A DNA stretch of 19,183 nt from W0P33-017 sp963640395 (GCA_963640395.1 CAVHZH010000038.1:1-19183); one strand, 5' to 3'; counted from the stretch's first letter, positions 6,620-14,436 are shown. Notes: generated by a model from the letters alone, not told the origin. A program made the numbers and translations.

Positions 6620-8356
6620 ATGGACTACAAGGCAATGTATGAGCAGTGGCTGGACAATCCGTATTTTGATGAGGAGACAAAAGCCGAATTGAAAGCGATC
6701 GCAGGGGATGAGAAGGAGATCGAGGATCGCTTTTATATGGATCTGGAGTTTGGTACAGCAGGTCTGCGTGGGGTCATCGGAGCCGGAACAAACCGCATGA
6801 ATATCTATACGGTGCGCAAAGCGACTCAGGGACTGGCGAACTATATTCTCGGTGTAAAAGGCGAGGGCAAAGGTGTAGCCATCGCATTCGATTCCCGTCA
6901 TATGTCACCGGAGTTTGCGGATGAGGCAGCGCTTTGTCTGGCAGCGAATGGCATCAAGGCATATGTGTTTGAGAGCCTGCGTCCGACACCGGAGCTGTCC
7001 TATGCAGTGCGCCGGTTAGGATGTATCGCAGGTATCAATATCACCGCAAGCCACAATCCGCCGGAGTACAACGGATATAAGGTATACTGGGAGGACGGCG
7101 CACAGATCACACCGCCGCATGACACCGGTATCATGGATGAGGTAAAGAAAGTCACAGACTATGCGTCCGTAAAGACGATGGACAAGGCGGCTGCGATCGC
7201 GGCAGGCTTGTATCAGCAGATCGGCGCAGATATCGACGATCCATATATTGCAGAGTTAAAGAGCCTTGTGCTGCATCAGGATTGCATCGATGCGGTAAAG
7301 GATGACCTGACGATCGTATATACACCGCTTCACGGAACCGGCAATATCCCGGTACGCCGCGTATTAAAGGAGCTTGGCTTCACAAAGGTATATGTTGTGC
7401 CCGAACAGGAGCTGCCTGATGGCGATTTCCCGACTGTCAGCTATCCGAACCCGGAGACCGAGGAGGCATTCCAGCTTGGCTTAAAGCTCGGAAAAGAAGT
7501 AAATGCAGACTTGATCTTAGCGACCGATCCGGATGCAGACCGTCTCGGTGTCTATGTCAAGGATTCCAAGACCGGAGAGTATCATTCACTGACCGGAAAT
7601 ATGTCAGGATGTCTGATCGGAGACTATGTGATCAGCCAGCGCAAGGAGCGTGACGGATCACTGCCCGCAGATGGTGCATTTATTAAGTCTATCGTGTCAA
7701 CAAACATGGCAGATGCGATCGCAAAATATTATGGCATCCAGTTGATCGAGGTTCTGACCGGCTTCAAGTTCATCGGCCAGCAGATCTTAAAGTTCGAGAT
7801 CGAAGGAAAAGGTACTTATCTGTTCGGTATGGAGGAGAGCTACGGCTGTCTGACAGGTACTTATGCACGCGACAAGGATGCGGTTGTTGCATCTATGACG
7901 CTGTGTGAGGCAGCAGCTTATTATAAGACCAAGAACATGACGCTGTGGGATGCGATGATCGCGATGTACGAGCGTTACGGTTACTACAATGACCATGTAG
8001 AGTCCATTACATTAAAGGGCATCGAGGGTCTGGCAAAGATTCAGGAGATCATGAATACACTGCGTGCGGACGCACCGAAGGAGATCGGCGGCTATACAGT
8101 GACAGCCGTTCGTGATTATAAGACCGGTGTGATCAAGCATATCGCTTCCGGCGAGGAGACACCGACCGGACTTCCGGCATCCAATGTACTCTATTATGAG
8201 CTGACCGATGGCGCATGGGTATGCGTAAGACCTTCCGGAACAGAGCCGAAAGTAAAGTTCTATCTGGGTGTTAAGGGAACGTCCTTAGAGGATGCGGCAG
8301 GCAAATCAAAGGAGCTCGGAGCAAAGGTGCTGGACATGATCCGGAAAATGCTTTAA
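6620..8356 (+). CDS. pgcA: Alpha-phosphoglucomutase / phosphohexomutase
   Basis: It interconverts glucose 1-phosphate and glucose 6-phosphate, linking glycolysis with glycogen and UDP-glucose synthesis; some relatives also act on mannose phosphates. Four signatures of the alpha-D-phosphohexomutase superfamily are present: the phosphoserine loop TASHNPPEYNG (residues 142-152, Ser144), the Mg-binding DPDADRLGV (303-311), the sugar-binding GMEESYG (403-409) and the phosphate-binding RPSGTEPKVKFY (537-548). The 578-aa length and the N-terminus (FGTAGLRG, TNRMNIYTVRKAT) match the PgcA type of Firmicutes. ATG 6620 was chosen because AGGAGGG lies 6 bases upstream; the GTG at 6599 precedes that site. 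It has its own promoter. No hairpin terminator is visible before the hup promoter. Confidence 0.93.
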   Translation: MDYKAMYEQWLDNPYFDEETKAELKAIAGDEKEIEDRFYMDLEFGTAGLRGVIGAGTNRMNIYTVRKATQGLANYILGVKGEGKGVAIAFDSRHMSPEFADEAALCLAANGIKAYVFESLRPTPELSYAVRRLGCIAGINITASHNPPEYNGYKVYWEDGAQITPPHDTGIMDEVKKVTDYASVKTMDKAAAIAAGLYQQIGADIDDPYIAELKSLVLHQDCIDAVKDDLTIVYTPLHGTGNIPVRRVLKELGFTKVYVVPEQELPDGDFPTVSYPNPETEEAFQLGLKLGKEVNADLILATDPDADRLGVYVKDSKTGEYHSLTGNMSGCLIGDYVISQRKERDGSLPADGAFIKSIVSTNMADAIAKYYGIQLIEVLTGFKFIGQQILKFEIEGKGTYLFGMEESYGCLTGTYARDKDAVVASMTLCEAAAYYKTKNMTLWDAMIAMYERYGYYNDHVESITLKGIEGLAKIQEIMNTLRADAPKEIGGYTVTAVRDYKTGVIKHIASGEETPTGLPASNVLYYELTDGAWVCVRPSGTEPKVKFYLGVKGTSLEDAAGKSKELGAKVLDMIRKML

Positions 8357-8381
8357 TTAGATGGAAAATGGGGAAATAATC

Positions 8382-8410
8382 TTGACAAGCCCCGGAAAAC
8401 CAAGTATAAA
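8382..8410 (+). promoter_or_regulatory. Strong promoter of hup
   Basis: A perfect TTGACA (8382-8387), 17-base spacer and TATAAA (8405-8410). The predicted leader (start near 8417) holds a hairpin, TAATTCG (8423-8429) with CGAATTA (8447-8453), before the GGAGG ribosome site. High basal expression is expected, as for an abundant nucleoid protein. Confidence 0.8.
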
Positions 8411-8490
8411 TATATGCGTAGGTAATTCGGGTGTAACGAATACCGGCGAATTATAGACAAGAATAGACATCCAATAGGAGGACACAAACC

Positions 8491-8766
8491 ATGAATAAAA
8501 TGGAATTAGTATCAGCGATGGCTGATAAGACAGGATTATCAAAGAAGGACGCAGAAGCTGCTTTAAAGGCTTTTACAGATGTTGTAGCAGATGAGTTAAA
8601 GAAGGGTGAGAAGATCCAGTTAGTAGGCTTCGGTACTTTTGAGGTATCTGAGCGTGCAGCAAGAACCGGAAGAAATCCCCAGACCGGAAAAGAGATGACG
8701 ATCGCTGCATCTAAGGCTCCGAAGTTCAAGGCTGGTAAGGCTTTAAAGGATAGTGTGAACGCTTAA
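8491..8766 (+). CDS. hup: HU-family DNA-binding nucleoid protein
   Basis: A histone-like dimer that bends and compacts DNA. The 91-aa length is exact for HU. The conserved core is intact: N-terminal helices (MNKMELVSAMADKTGLSK), then VGFGTFEVSERAARTGRNPQ with the beta-arm RTGRNPQTGKEM that enters the minor groove, and the ending APKFKAGKALKDSVN. The GGAGG ribosome site lies 11 bases upstream of ATG. The promoter before it and terminator after it make this a single-gene unit. Its codons are more A/T-ending (TTAAAGAAG-type runs) than its neighbours, which fits a highly expressed gene. hup next to rqcP is common in Clostridia. Confidence 0.96.
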   Translation: MNKMELVSAMADKTGLSKKDAEAALKAFTDVVADELKKGEKIQLVGFGTFEVSERAARTGRNPQTGKEMTIAASKAPKFKAGKALKDSVNA

Positions 8767-8787
8767 TTTTACACGATAGAATGTGAG

Positions 8788-8821
8788 GGCGGGCTTCTTA
8801 AAAGAGGCTCGCCTGTTTTTT
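8788..8821 (+). terminator. Intrinsic terminator of hup
   Basis: GGCGGGCTTCT pairs, with two G-U pairs, with AGAGGCTCGCC around an AA-type loop, followed by TGTTTTTT. Confidence 0.85.
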
Positions 8822-8855
8822 GATTCATAGGAATATAAAAGGAGTATCAAAGGCT

Positions 8856-9095
8856 ATGAGATTAGACAAATTCCTCAAGGTATCGCGCCTGATCAAGCGG
8901 CGCACCGTTGCCAATGAAGCGTGCGATGCAGGGCGCGTACTGGTCAACGGAAAGGTGGCAAAAGCGTCGTTGAATGTCAAGCCCGGCGACGTGATCGAGA
9001 TCCAGTTTGGAACAAAAACGGTTAAGGTCCGCGTGGAGGCGATCGCCCAGACGACGAAAAAGGACGAGGCGGCAGAGCTGTTTTCATATATTTAG
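8856..9095 (+). CDS. rqcP: S4-domain ribosome quality-control factor RqcP
   Basis: A small S4-like RNA-binding protein, homologous to B. subtilis YabO/RqcP and related to Hsp15. It binds stalled 50S subunits and works with RqcH in C-terminal alanine tailing of nascent chains. The whole 79-aa product is essentially one S4 domain: MRLDKFLKVSRLIKRRTVAN at residues 1-20, GRVLVNGKVAKAS at 26-38, VKPGDVIEI at 41-49. ATG 8856 fits the family N-terminus; a longer frame from 8820 would begin inside the hup terminator. The ribosome site is AAAGGAG, somewhat far (11 bases after GGAG). The stop codon TAG (9093-9095) falls inside the end of the repeat element at 9093-9217, so the last residues may have been altered by that insertion. 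Confidence 0.9.
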   Translation: MRLDKFLKVSRLIKRRTVANEACDAGRVLVNGKVAKASLNVKPGDVIEIQFGTKTVKVRVEAIAQTTKKDEAAELFSYI

Positions 9096-9217
9096 GGAAA
9101 CTCTGATTAAAGCGTTTTCCACGCCGGATTTGCGCTGCGAAGCAGTAAATTCCCTTGCAAATCCGTGCGATCTCTCAGAGAGTCTGAGGAAATGATGATT
9201 TAATCAGCATTTCCTTA
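9093..9217. mobile_element. Short TA-flanked MITE-like element
   Basis: TAGGGAAACTCTGATTAAA (9093-9111) is the inverted match, 16 of 19, of TTTAATCAGCATTTCCTTA (9199-9217). Both ends begin with TA, as expected if TA is the duplicated target of an IS630/Tc1-mariner type transposase. Inside, CGGATTTGC pairs with GCAAATCCG. The 125-bp element has no coding capacity. It separates rqcP from yabP and supplies the rqcP stop codon. Confidence 0.55.
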
Positions 9218-9251
9218 GACAGGTGCTGCCAAGCGATCGGAAACCGTCTGC

Positions 9252-9298
9252 CGCACAAAAACCGCATTTGACGGTAGCTGCGGCAGCGATTTTGTGCG
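9252..9298. repeat. Stem-loop before yabP
   Basis: CGCACAAAA (9252-9260) pairs with TTTTGTGCG (9290-9298), with an inner CCGC/GCGG stem. No U-tract follows on the + strand, so it is not a standard forward terminator. The loop includes GACGGTAGCTGCGG, a 14-base word that recurs upstream of spoIIE at 10582-10595. Confidence 0.5.
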
Positions 9299-9324
9299 TG
9301 TGGTTCTGAATCGTCCACGCCTCT

Positions 9325-9332
9325 CATATAAT
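9325..9332 (+). promoter_or_regulatory. Possible sigma-E-type -10 of the yabP operon
   Basis: CATATAAT differs at one position from the sigma-E -10 consensus CATACAnT, and it lies 29 bases before the yabP ATG. It also contains TATAAT, so a sigma-A reading with the weak TTCTGA at 9304-9309 (17-base spacer) is equally possible. yabP and yabQ are sigma-E-dependent in B. subtilis, which favours the first reading. No convincing sigma-E -35 is seen. Confidence 0.4.
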
Positions 9333-9360
9333 GCAACAGATGCAAAGGGGGCGTGATGGC

Positions 9361-9642
9361 ATGGATGAAAAAAAGACAGTGATGGCGCACCGGGTACTGA
9401 TGAACAACCGTCAGACAGGAAATTTCAGCGGAGTGCTGGATGTGCTCTCATTTGATGTGAGTGAGATATTGCTGGAGACAGGGCAGGGTATGCTGCTCAT
9501 CAAGGGGGCGGATCTGCATGTAAACCGCCTGTCACTCGAAAAGGGTGAGGTAGATATCGCGGGCAGGATCGACGCGCTGTCCTATTCCGACGTCTCCCAT
9601 GCACACAAGGGCGAGTCGTGGCTCAGTCGTCTGTTCCGCTGA
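9361..9642 (+). CDS. yabP: Sporulation protein YabP
   Basis: A small sporulation protein of the YabP/YqfC family, made in the mother cell and linked in B. subtilis to spore assembly; its biochemical role is unknown. The family pattern is visible: H-RVLMNNRQTGNFSGVLDV, then FDVSEILLETGQGMLLIKG and LHVNRLSLEKGEVDIAGRI, giving short beta strands. The 93-aa length is typical. ATG 9361 was chosen because AGGGGG (9346-9351) is 9 bases upstream; the longer frame from 9331 begins before that site. The stop TGA shares its final A with the ATG of yabQ, so translation is probably coupled. Confidence 0.88.
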   Translation: MDEKKTVMAHRVLMNNRQTGNFSGVLDVLSFDVSEILLETGQGMLLIKGADLHVNRLSLEKGEVDIAGRIDALSYSDVSHAHKGESWLSRLFR

Positions 9643-10124
9643 TGAAGGTGCGGATGGTCAGTGCCGGCATTTACGGGGAGCTGGCGCTTTTATGCTGCTT
9701 TTTCCTGCTGGGAGTCGTTCTGGCGGCGAGCTATGACATTCTGCGGATTTTCCGCGGGCTCGTGCCGCACGGAGCGCTGCTCATCAACTTGGAGGATCTG
9801 TTTTACTGGATCTATGTCGCGGTTGCCGTGTTTGTCACACTCTATGAAAAAAACGACGGCAGGCTGCGAGGTTATGTGTTCGGGGCTCTCGCATCGGGGA
9901 TGCTGTTGTATACGCTCAGCTTCGGCAGGATCTGTGTGCCGCCGCTCATACGGTTTCTGAAAAAAATCGAATCGATCCTGCTGCGCCCGCTTTGGCGCGC
10001 GTGCACATTTGTCGGTGAGCAGGGTGAAAAAGATCGGAAAAAATGTGGAAAGCTGTGGCTTGTCCTGAAAAAACGGTTGAAAAAGCTATGGAAGATAGTT
10101 AAAATAGGTTTATGTAAACTATGA
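9642..10124 (+). CDS. yabQ: Spore cortex biosynthesis membrane protein YabQ
   Basis: Needed in B. subtilis for spore cortex formation; an outer forespore membrane protein of unknown mechanism. The 160-aa product has three to four hydrophobic segments (about residues 11-31, 53-68, 76-97). The YabQ hallmark ASYDILRIFRG comes right after the first, and EDLFYWIYVA starts the second. The C-terminal ~50 residues are strongly basic and Lys/Trp-rich. ATG 9642 overlaps the yabP stop (TGATG) and suggests translational coupling. GTG at 9618 with AAGGGCGAG in front is a possible alternative that adds eight residues. divIC follows after 18 bases. Confidence 0.85.
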   Translation: MKVRMVSAGIYGELALLCCFFLLGVVLAASYDILRIFRGLVPHGALLINLEDLFYWIYVAVAVFVTLYEKNDGRLRGYVFGALASGMLLYTLSFGRICVPPLIRFLKKIESILLRPLWRACTFVGEQGEKDRKKCGKLWLVLKKRLKKLWKIVKIGLCKL

Positions 10125-10142
10125 GCCAGAGGATGTGAGCAG

Positions 10143-10433
10143 ATGGTCAGAAGAAAAAGAAAACAGAACCGGATGGCAAAGTTCAGTATCACCTGCATGG
10201 TGTTTTTGCTGATCGCACTGATGTCCACCCAGATTGTGAAGTTATACAATAAGAATCAGGAGCTTTCTGCAAAGGAGCAGGCTTACGAGGAGCAGAAGCT
10301 CGAGGAAGAAGCCAGACAGAAGGAGCTTGAGGAGCAGGAAAAGGATATGCAGTCTCAGGATTATATTGAGCAGGAGGCGCATCGCTACGGGCTGTTTTAT
10401 GATGATGAGATTATCTACCGTGAAGAGAAATAG
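10143..10433 (+). CDS. divIC: Septum formation initiator DivIC/FtsB family
   Basis: A bitopic division protein that pairs with FtsL and DivIB at the septum and helps activate peptidoglycan synthesis. The 96-aa product has a basic cytoplasmic start (MVRRKRKQNR), one transmembrane helix at about residues 13-30, and a periplasmic-side coiled coil from about 33 to 70 rich in Glu, Gln and Lys. It ends with QEAHRYGLFYDDEIIYRE, the conserved end of this family. Position after yabQ and before spoIIE is the same as in B. subtilis. The ribosome site is GAGGATGTGAG, with ATG soon after. A hairpin at 10490-10533 probably ends this operon. Confidence 0.9.
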   Translation: MVRRKRKQNRMAKFSITCMVFLLIALMSTQIVKLYNKNQELSAKEQAYEEQKLEEEARQKELEEQEKDMQSQDYIEQEAHRYGLFYDDEIIYREEK

Positions 10434-10489
10434 TGAAGGTAGAGCATGAACTGCCTCGAATGTGTGAAGTGCCTGTAATCGATGCAAAT

Positions 10490-10545
10490 CGGGATTTGAA
10501 GGAGCGTTTTGACGAACGATTTTTCAAATCCCGTATTTATTTTGA
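10490..10545 (+). terminator. Probable terminator of yabP-yabQ-divIC
   Basis: A perfect 11-bp stem, CGGGATTTGAA (10490-10500) with TTCAAATCCCG (10523-10533), an inner CGTT/AACG pair, and a T-rich TATTTATTTT tail. Its loop holds one of the Spo0A-box-like sites of the spoIIE promoter, so termination signal and operator share DNA. Confidence 0.7.
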
Positions 10546-10574
10546 CAAATTCCGAAAAAAATTTTTTTTATAAT
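10510..10574 (+). promoter_or_regulatory. Spo0A-type sigma-A promoter of spoIIE
   Basis: Perfect -35 TTGACA (10542-10547) and -10 TATAAT (10569-10574) are separated by 21 bases, too far for an unaided sigma-A promoter. In B. subtilis the spoIIE and spoIIG promoters share this long spacing (about 21-22) and need Spo0A~P. TGACGAA (10510-10516) matches the 0A-box consensus TGNCGAA, and TGACAAA (10543-10549) overlaps the -35. The two boxes are 33 bases apart, about three helical turns, on the same face. Confidence 0.8.
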
Positions 10575-10642
10575 GACCTCCGACGGTAGCTGCGGGGATA
10601 CAAAGCAGTTATCCTCGATGAAATAAGCGGAGGTGAGTAACT

Positions 10643-12481
10643 ATGAAAAAAGAAAGTTATAGGAAATTGTTGATCGCATTGCTGGGGGCTTTGATGTGCA
10701 GATTTTCGGCGGGCGGGTATTATCCGCTCATACCCGCGTATTATGCGGCGGCGCTACTGCGTGGGGAGGGACGGCTGTTGCTGGGTGCGGTCATGTTTTT
10801 AGCAATGACGGTGGCGGTTCCGGTGACACAGACCGTGCGTTATGCGCTGGTGATGATCGTAATCTGGCTGGTCGTCAAGCTCTGTGAATGGCTTGATCAC
10901 AAATGTCTGGTCATCACGGCTGCGGCTTCGGCGGCGATTGTGACGTTTTCCATCAATATCTGCGGTGAGCTGTTGACGAACACGATGCGCGATGATCTGC
11001 CGATGAAGCTGATGGAGAGCGTGATCTGTTTTGCGGGCGTATTTATTTTTTCGCGCCTGCTGTACTGGCTGCCGCTGCTTATTGAGCGCCTTCCCGACCG
11101 GCCGCTGCCGCGTGCGGCGGATGAGAACCGGCTCATGGGCTATGCGGACTCGTTCGTGGAGCTGGCGCAGATGTTTTCCGGGCTGCATACGGGCAGGCGG
11201 GATTTTACACCGGAGGAGCTGGGAAAGATCCATAATGAGATTACCGGACATATCTGTGTGGACTGTTCCCTGTGCGCAGCGTGCTGGGACACGCCCGATA
11301 CGCCGATGTATCAGGCACTGTCGGGATATCTGACAGCGATGTACCACGCGGGCAGGGCTGCAGCAGCGGAGCAGGAGCAGCTACGCGCAAGTTGTATCCG
11401 CAGTGAGGCGATGGCGATGGAGGCAACGCGGGTGTTTGAGCGTGCCAGACTCAATCTCGCATGGTACAACCGGCTGCTCGAAAATCGTGCGGTGATCGCC
11501 GAGCAGTTGGAGGCGATGGCATACATTATGCAGGACTGCACCAAGGACGCGGTCGATCTGACGAAAAAAGAAAAGGCTGCGCTCGCTACGTTGCGCTATC
11601 TGGCGAAGGAGCAGGGGATTCTCGTGCAGAATGTCCGGCTGCTGGAGAAAAAGAACGGGCGGATCACGCTGTCACTCGAGGCGCACTCAAAGCAGGGGAA
11701 TTGTATCTCGGTCAAGGATCTGACAAAGGTCGTTGTGCGTGCGCTCGATCTGGATATGGTGCTGCACCGCGATTCCAAATCGCTGATCGGTAAGCTGCCC
11801 GGACCGTATGTGTATGAGGAGGATACGCTCTATCACAGTACGTATGGCGTGGCGCGGATGATCCGCGACGGGGCGGCAGTCTCCGGCGACAATTTTTCCT
11901 ATGTGGAAAACCATGACGGGCAGACGGTTCTGATGCTGTCGGACGGCATGGGCTCCGGAAACAGCGCTTGTAAGGAAAGTGAAATGGTGTTAGAGTTAAT
12001 GGAGAGATTTTTGGAGGCGGGATTTACCGAGGAAGCATCGCTGCGGATGCTCAACGCAGCCTGTGTGCTGCAGGATCAGGAGGATTCCTATTCCACGGTC
12101 GATGTGTGCGTGGTCGATCTGTATCAGGGCGATGTCGCGTTCAATAAAATCGGGGCGGCGGCAGCATTTGTCAAGCGCGGCGAGGAGATCACCTGTATTC
12201 CGTGTGCCAATCTGCCCGTGGGCGCAGATATGCAGCTACAGATCGAGAACTGCCGGACGCATGTCAGCGGCGGTGATTACATTATCCTCATGACAGACGG
12301 TGTGCTGGAACATATGCACGTGCCTGCGCCGGAGCAGACGATGTGTGAGATTTTAGAGACAATGCCGTCGGTCAATCCGAATGAGATGGCAAAAAAGATA
12401 CTGGATCGCGTGCTGCTGTTCACAGGCGGTGAAGTGCGGGATGATATGACCGTGCTGGTGGCAGGTATCTGGGAAAAATAA
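10643..12481 (+). CDS. spoIIE: Stage II sporulation serine phosphatase SpoIIE
   Basis: A membrane-bound PP2C-type phosphatase that dephosphorylates the anti-anti-sigma SpoIIAA, so activating sigma-F in the forespore, and that interacts with FtsZ during polar septation. At 612 aa it is shorter than B. subtilis SpoIIE (about 830). Hydrophobicity suggests only about five transmembrane helices (residues 8-147) against ten, so the loss is at the N-terminus. A Cys cluster follows (CVDCSLCAACW, 205-215), as in Clostridia homologues. The C-terminal PP2C domain begins near 400 and keeps its acidic metal ligands: SGDNF (Asp416), LSDGMGSG (Asp434), MTDGV (Asp552) and RDDMT (Asp600/601). GGAGGTGAG lies 5 bases before ATG. 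The promoter is described separately. Confidence 0.95.
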   Translation: MKKESYRKLLIALLGALMCRFSAGGYYPLIPAYYAAALLRGEGRLLLGAVMFLAMTVAVPVTQTVRYALVMIVIWLVVKLCEWLDHKCLVITAAASAAIVTFSINICGELLTNTMRDDLPMKLMESVICFAGVFIFSRLLYWLPLLIERLPDRPLPRAADENRLMGYADSFVELAQMFSGLHTGRRDFTPEELGKIHNEITGHICVDCSLCAACWDTPDTPMYQALSGYLTAMYHAGRAAAAEQEQLRASCIRSEAMAMEATRVFERARLNLAWYNRLLENRAVIAEQLEAMAYIMQDCTKDAVDLTKKEKAALATLRYLAKEQGILVQNVRLLEKKNGRITLSLEAHSKQGNCISVKDLTKVVVRALDLDMVLHRDSKSLIGKLPGPYVYEEDTLYHSTYGVARMIRDGAAVSGDNFSYVENHDGQTVLMLSDGMGSGNSACKESEMVLELMERFLEAGFTEEASLRMLNAACVLQDQEDSYSTVDVCVVDLYQGDVAFNKIGAAAAFVKRGEEITCIPCANLPVGADMQLQIENCRTHVSGGDYIILMTDGVLEHMHVPAPEQTMCEILETMPSVNPNEMAKKILDRVLLFTGGEVRDDMTVLVAGIWEK

Positions 12482-12509
12482 ATCTACTATATAGATCTGG
12501 GAATATACA

Positions 12510-13901
12510 ATGAGTGAAGCATTAGAAGCACAGGTAAAACAATTTATACAGACAAACGGGCTGATCGGGGCAGGCGATGTAGTGCTCGCGGGTGTCAGCG
12601 GTGGCGCGGATTCCATGTGTCTGTTAGAGCTTTTGTGCGCCAGCAGGGAAGAATTGTCTTTCACGCTGCGTGTCGTCCATGTGGAGCATGGCATCCGGGG
12701 CGGGGAGAGTATGGCAGACGCACAGTATGTAGCGGGCTACTGCAAAAACCGTGAGATTCCGTGCGAGGTTGTGCATGTGGATGCGCGCCTGTATGCCGCA
12801 CAGAACGGATATTCACTGGAGGAGGCGGCGCGAATCCTGCGCTATGAGGCATTTGAGCGTGCGGCGCAGGAGTTGGAGCAGAGCGGTGAGCTGCGCGGCG
12901 GACAGGTGCGGATCGCCGTTGCACATCACAGGGAGGATCAGGCGGAAACGGTGCTCTGGCAGATGATACGCGGGAGCGACGTGCGGGGCATGGGCGGCAT
13001 CCGTCCGCAGCGCGGGCGCATCATCCGTCCGCTGTTGGAGGCCGGGCGCGGACAGATTGAGGAATATTTGACCGAACGGGGGATCTGCTGGCGTGAGGAC
13101 GCGACGAATGCAGACACCGCATATACGCGGAACCGGCTGCGTCGGGAGGTATTTCCGGTGCTGGAGCAGCTCAACGCGCAGGCAGTCAGGCATCTGAGTG
13201 AGAGCGCCGCTCGGCTGCAGGAGGCGGAGGACTATCTGACGCAGCAGACGCAGGCTGTGTATGGACAGGCGGTACTGGAGCGGCAGAACGGTGAGCTGCT
13301 GGTTTTGGAGCAGCTTTGGCAGAAGCCGCCGCTGCTGCAGCGGCGCGTGCTGTACCGCGCACTGGAGCGATGCAGCGGACAGGCAAGGGATCTGCAGAAT
13401 AAGCATATTGCGGCATTGCAGGAGCTGCTCGGCCATCAGGTGGGACACCGGCTGTCGCTGCCCTATGGGATGGAGGCATGGCGCGACTACGAGGGGATCG
13501 TGCTGGTGCGCAGCCAGCAGGGTGAGCCGGACGATTCACGGGGCAGTATGCGCGGACGTGTCCGGATGGAGATCATTGATTATGCGCCGGAGGTTGAAAT
13601 TTCCAAAAAAAAGTATACGAAATGCTTTGATTATGATAAAATAGAACATCATGTGCAGATCCGGAAACGGCAGAGCGGCGATTATCTGACGATTGATACT
13701 GCGGGTCACAGACAGAAGCTCAAAAGCTATCTGGTGAACGAAAAGATTCCGCAGCAGGAGCGCGGGAAGCTCTGGCTGCTGGCGGACGGATCGCATATCA
13801 TGTGGGTCATTGGACATCGGATCAGTGACTACTACAAGGTGGATGCACACACCAGACGAATATTAAAAGTACAGTATAGCGGAGGAAAAGAAAATGAGTG
13901 A
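12510..13901 (+). CDS. tilS: tRNA(Ile)-lysidine synthase TilS
   Basis: It converts C34 of tRNA-Ile(CAU) to lysidine using ATP and lysine, which changes both charging and decoding to isoleucine; it is essential in most bacteria. The N-terminal PP-loop ATPase motif is SGGADS (residues 30-35). Then come VEHGIRG, AHHREDQAETVLWQMIRG and the NxxRxxLRxxVxP-like TRNRLRREVFPVLEQL. The C-terminal TilS domain is present (QIRKRQSGDYLTI, KLKSYLVNEKIP, VIGHRIS), giving a normal 463-aa length. The ribosome site is weak (GGGAA). The 3' end overlaps hpt by 8 bases, so the two are coupled, as in many Firmicutes. Confidence 0.95.
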   Translation: MSEALEAQVKQFIQTNGLIGAGDVVLAGVSGGADSMCLLELLCASREELSFTLRVVHVEHGIRGGESMADAQYVAGYCKNREIPCEVVHVDARLYAAQNGYSLEEAARILRYEAFERAAQELEQSGELRGGQVRIAVAHHREDQAETVLWQMIRGSDVRGMGGIRPQRGRIIRPLLEAGRGQIEEYLTERGICWREDATNADTAYTRNRLRREVFPVLEQLNAQAVRHLSESAARLQEAEDYLTQQTQAVYGQAVLERQNGELLVLEQLWQKPPLLQRRVLYRALERCSGQARDLQNKHIAALQELLGHQVGHRLSLPYGMEAWRDYEGIVLVRSQQGEPDDSRGSMRGRVRMEIIDYAPEVEISKKKYTKCFDYDKIEHHVQIRKRQSGDYLTIDTAGHRQKLKSYLVNEKIPQQERGKLWLLADGSHIMWVIGHRISDYYKVDAHTRRILKVQYSGGKENE

Positions 13902-14424
13902 GACGATCCATGAGTTAATATCTGAGGCAGATGTGGCAGCGAAGATTGCAGAGCTTGGCGCACAGATCAGCAAGGACTATGACGGAGAAGAGATATATAT
14001 GCTTTGCATCTTAAAGGGCGGCGTCTTTTTTATGACAGAGCTGGCAAAGCACATCACCGTGCCGGTATCGTTGGATTTCATGTCGGTATCGAGCTACGGC
14101 TCACAGACACGTTCATCCGGCAATGTGCGGATCATCAAGGATCTGGACACGCCGATCGAGGGCAAGCATGTGCTGGTTGTAGAGGATATTATCGATACCG
14201 GACGTACACTGGCATATTTGTTAGACAATTTACAGCAGAGAAATCCGAAGTCTTTAAAGCTGTGTACACTGCTTGACAAGCCTGAGGAGCGTGTGACAGA
14301 GGTAGATGTGGATTATGTTGGTTTCCAGATCCCGGACAAATTTGTTGTGGGATACGGACTGGACTACGATCAGCATTACAGAAATCTTCCTTACATCGGT
14401 GTTGTTGAGTTTGATGAAAAATAG
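13894..14424 (+). CDS. hpt: Hypoxanthine phosphoribosyltransferase
   Basis: This purine salvage enzyme makes IMP (and GMP) from hypoxanthine (and guanine) with PRPP. The 176-aa product shows the PPi loop LKGG (40-43), the flexible loop region with SSYGSQT (66-72), the PRPP motif VLVVEDIIDTGRT (93-105), and a C-terminal DYVGFQIPDKFVVGYGLDYD segment that closes on the base. GGAGG precedes the ATG, inside the tilS 3' end. In B. subtilis HprT interacts with TilS and FtsH neighbours genetically, and the gene order tilS-hprT-ftsH is the same. Confidence 0.96.
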   Translation: MSETIHELISEADVAAKIAELGAQISKDYDGEEIYMLCILKGGVFFMTELAKHITVPVSLDFMSVSSYGSQTRSSGNVRIIKDLDTPIEGKHVLVVEDIIDTGRTLAYLLDNLQQRNPKSLKLCTLLDKPEERVTEVDVDYVGFQIPDKFVVGYGLDYDQHYRNLPYIGVVEFDEK

Positions 14425-14436
14425 AGGAGGTTTGCT

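Noticed and set aside
10576..10634. ACCTCCG (10576-10582) could pair with the spoIIE ribosome site CGGAGGT (10628-10634) and block translation.
   Set aside because: The first arm lies where transcription from the -10 at 10569-10574 should start, so most of it would not be in the mRNA.
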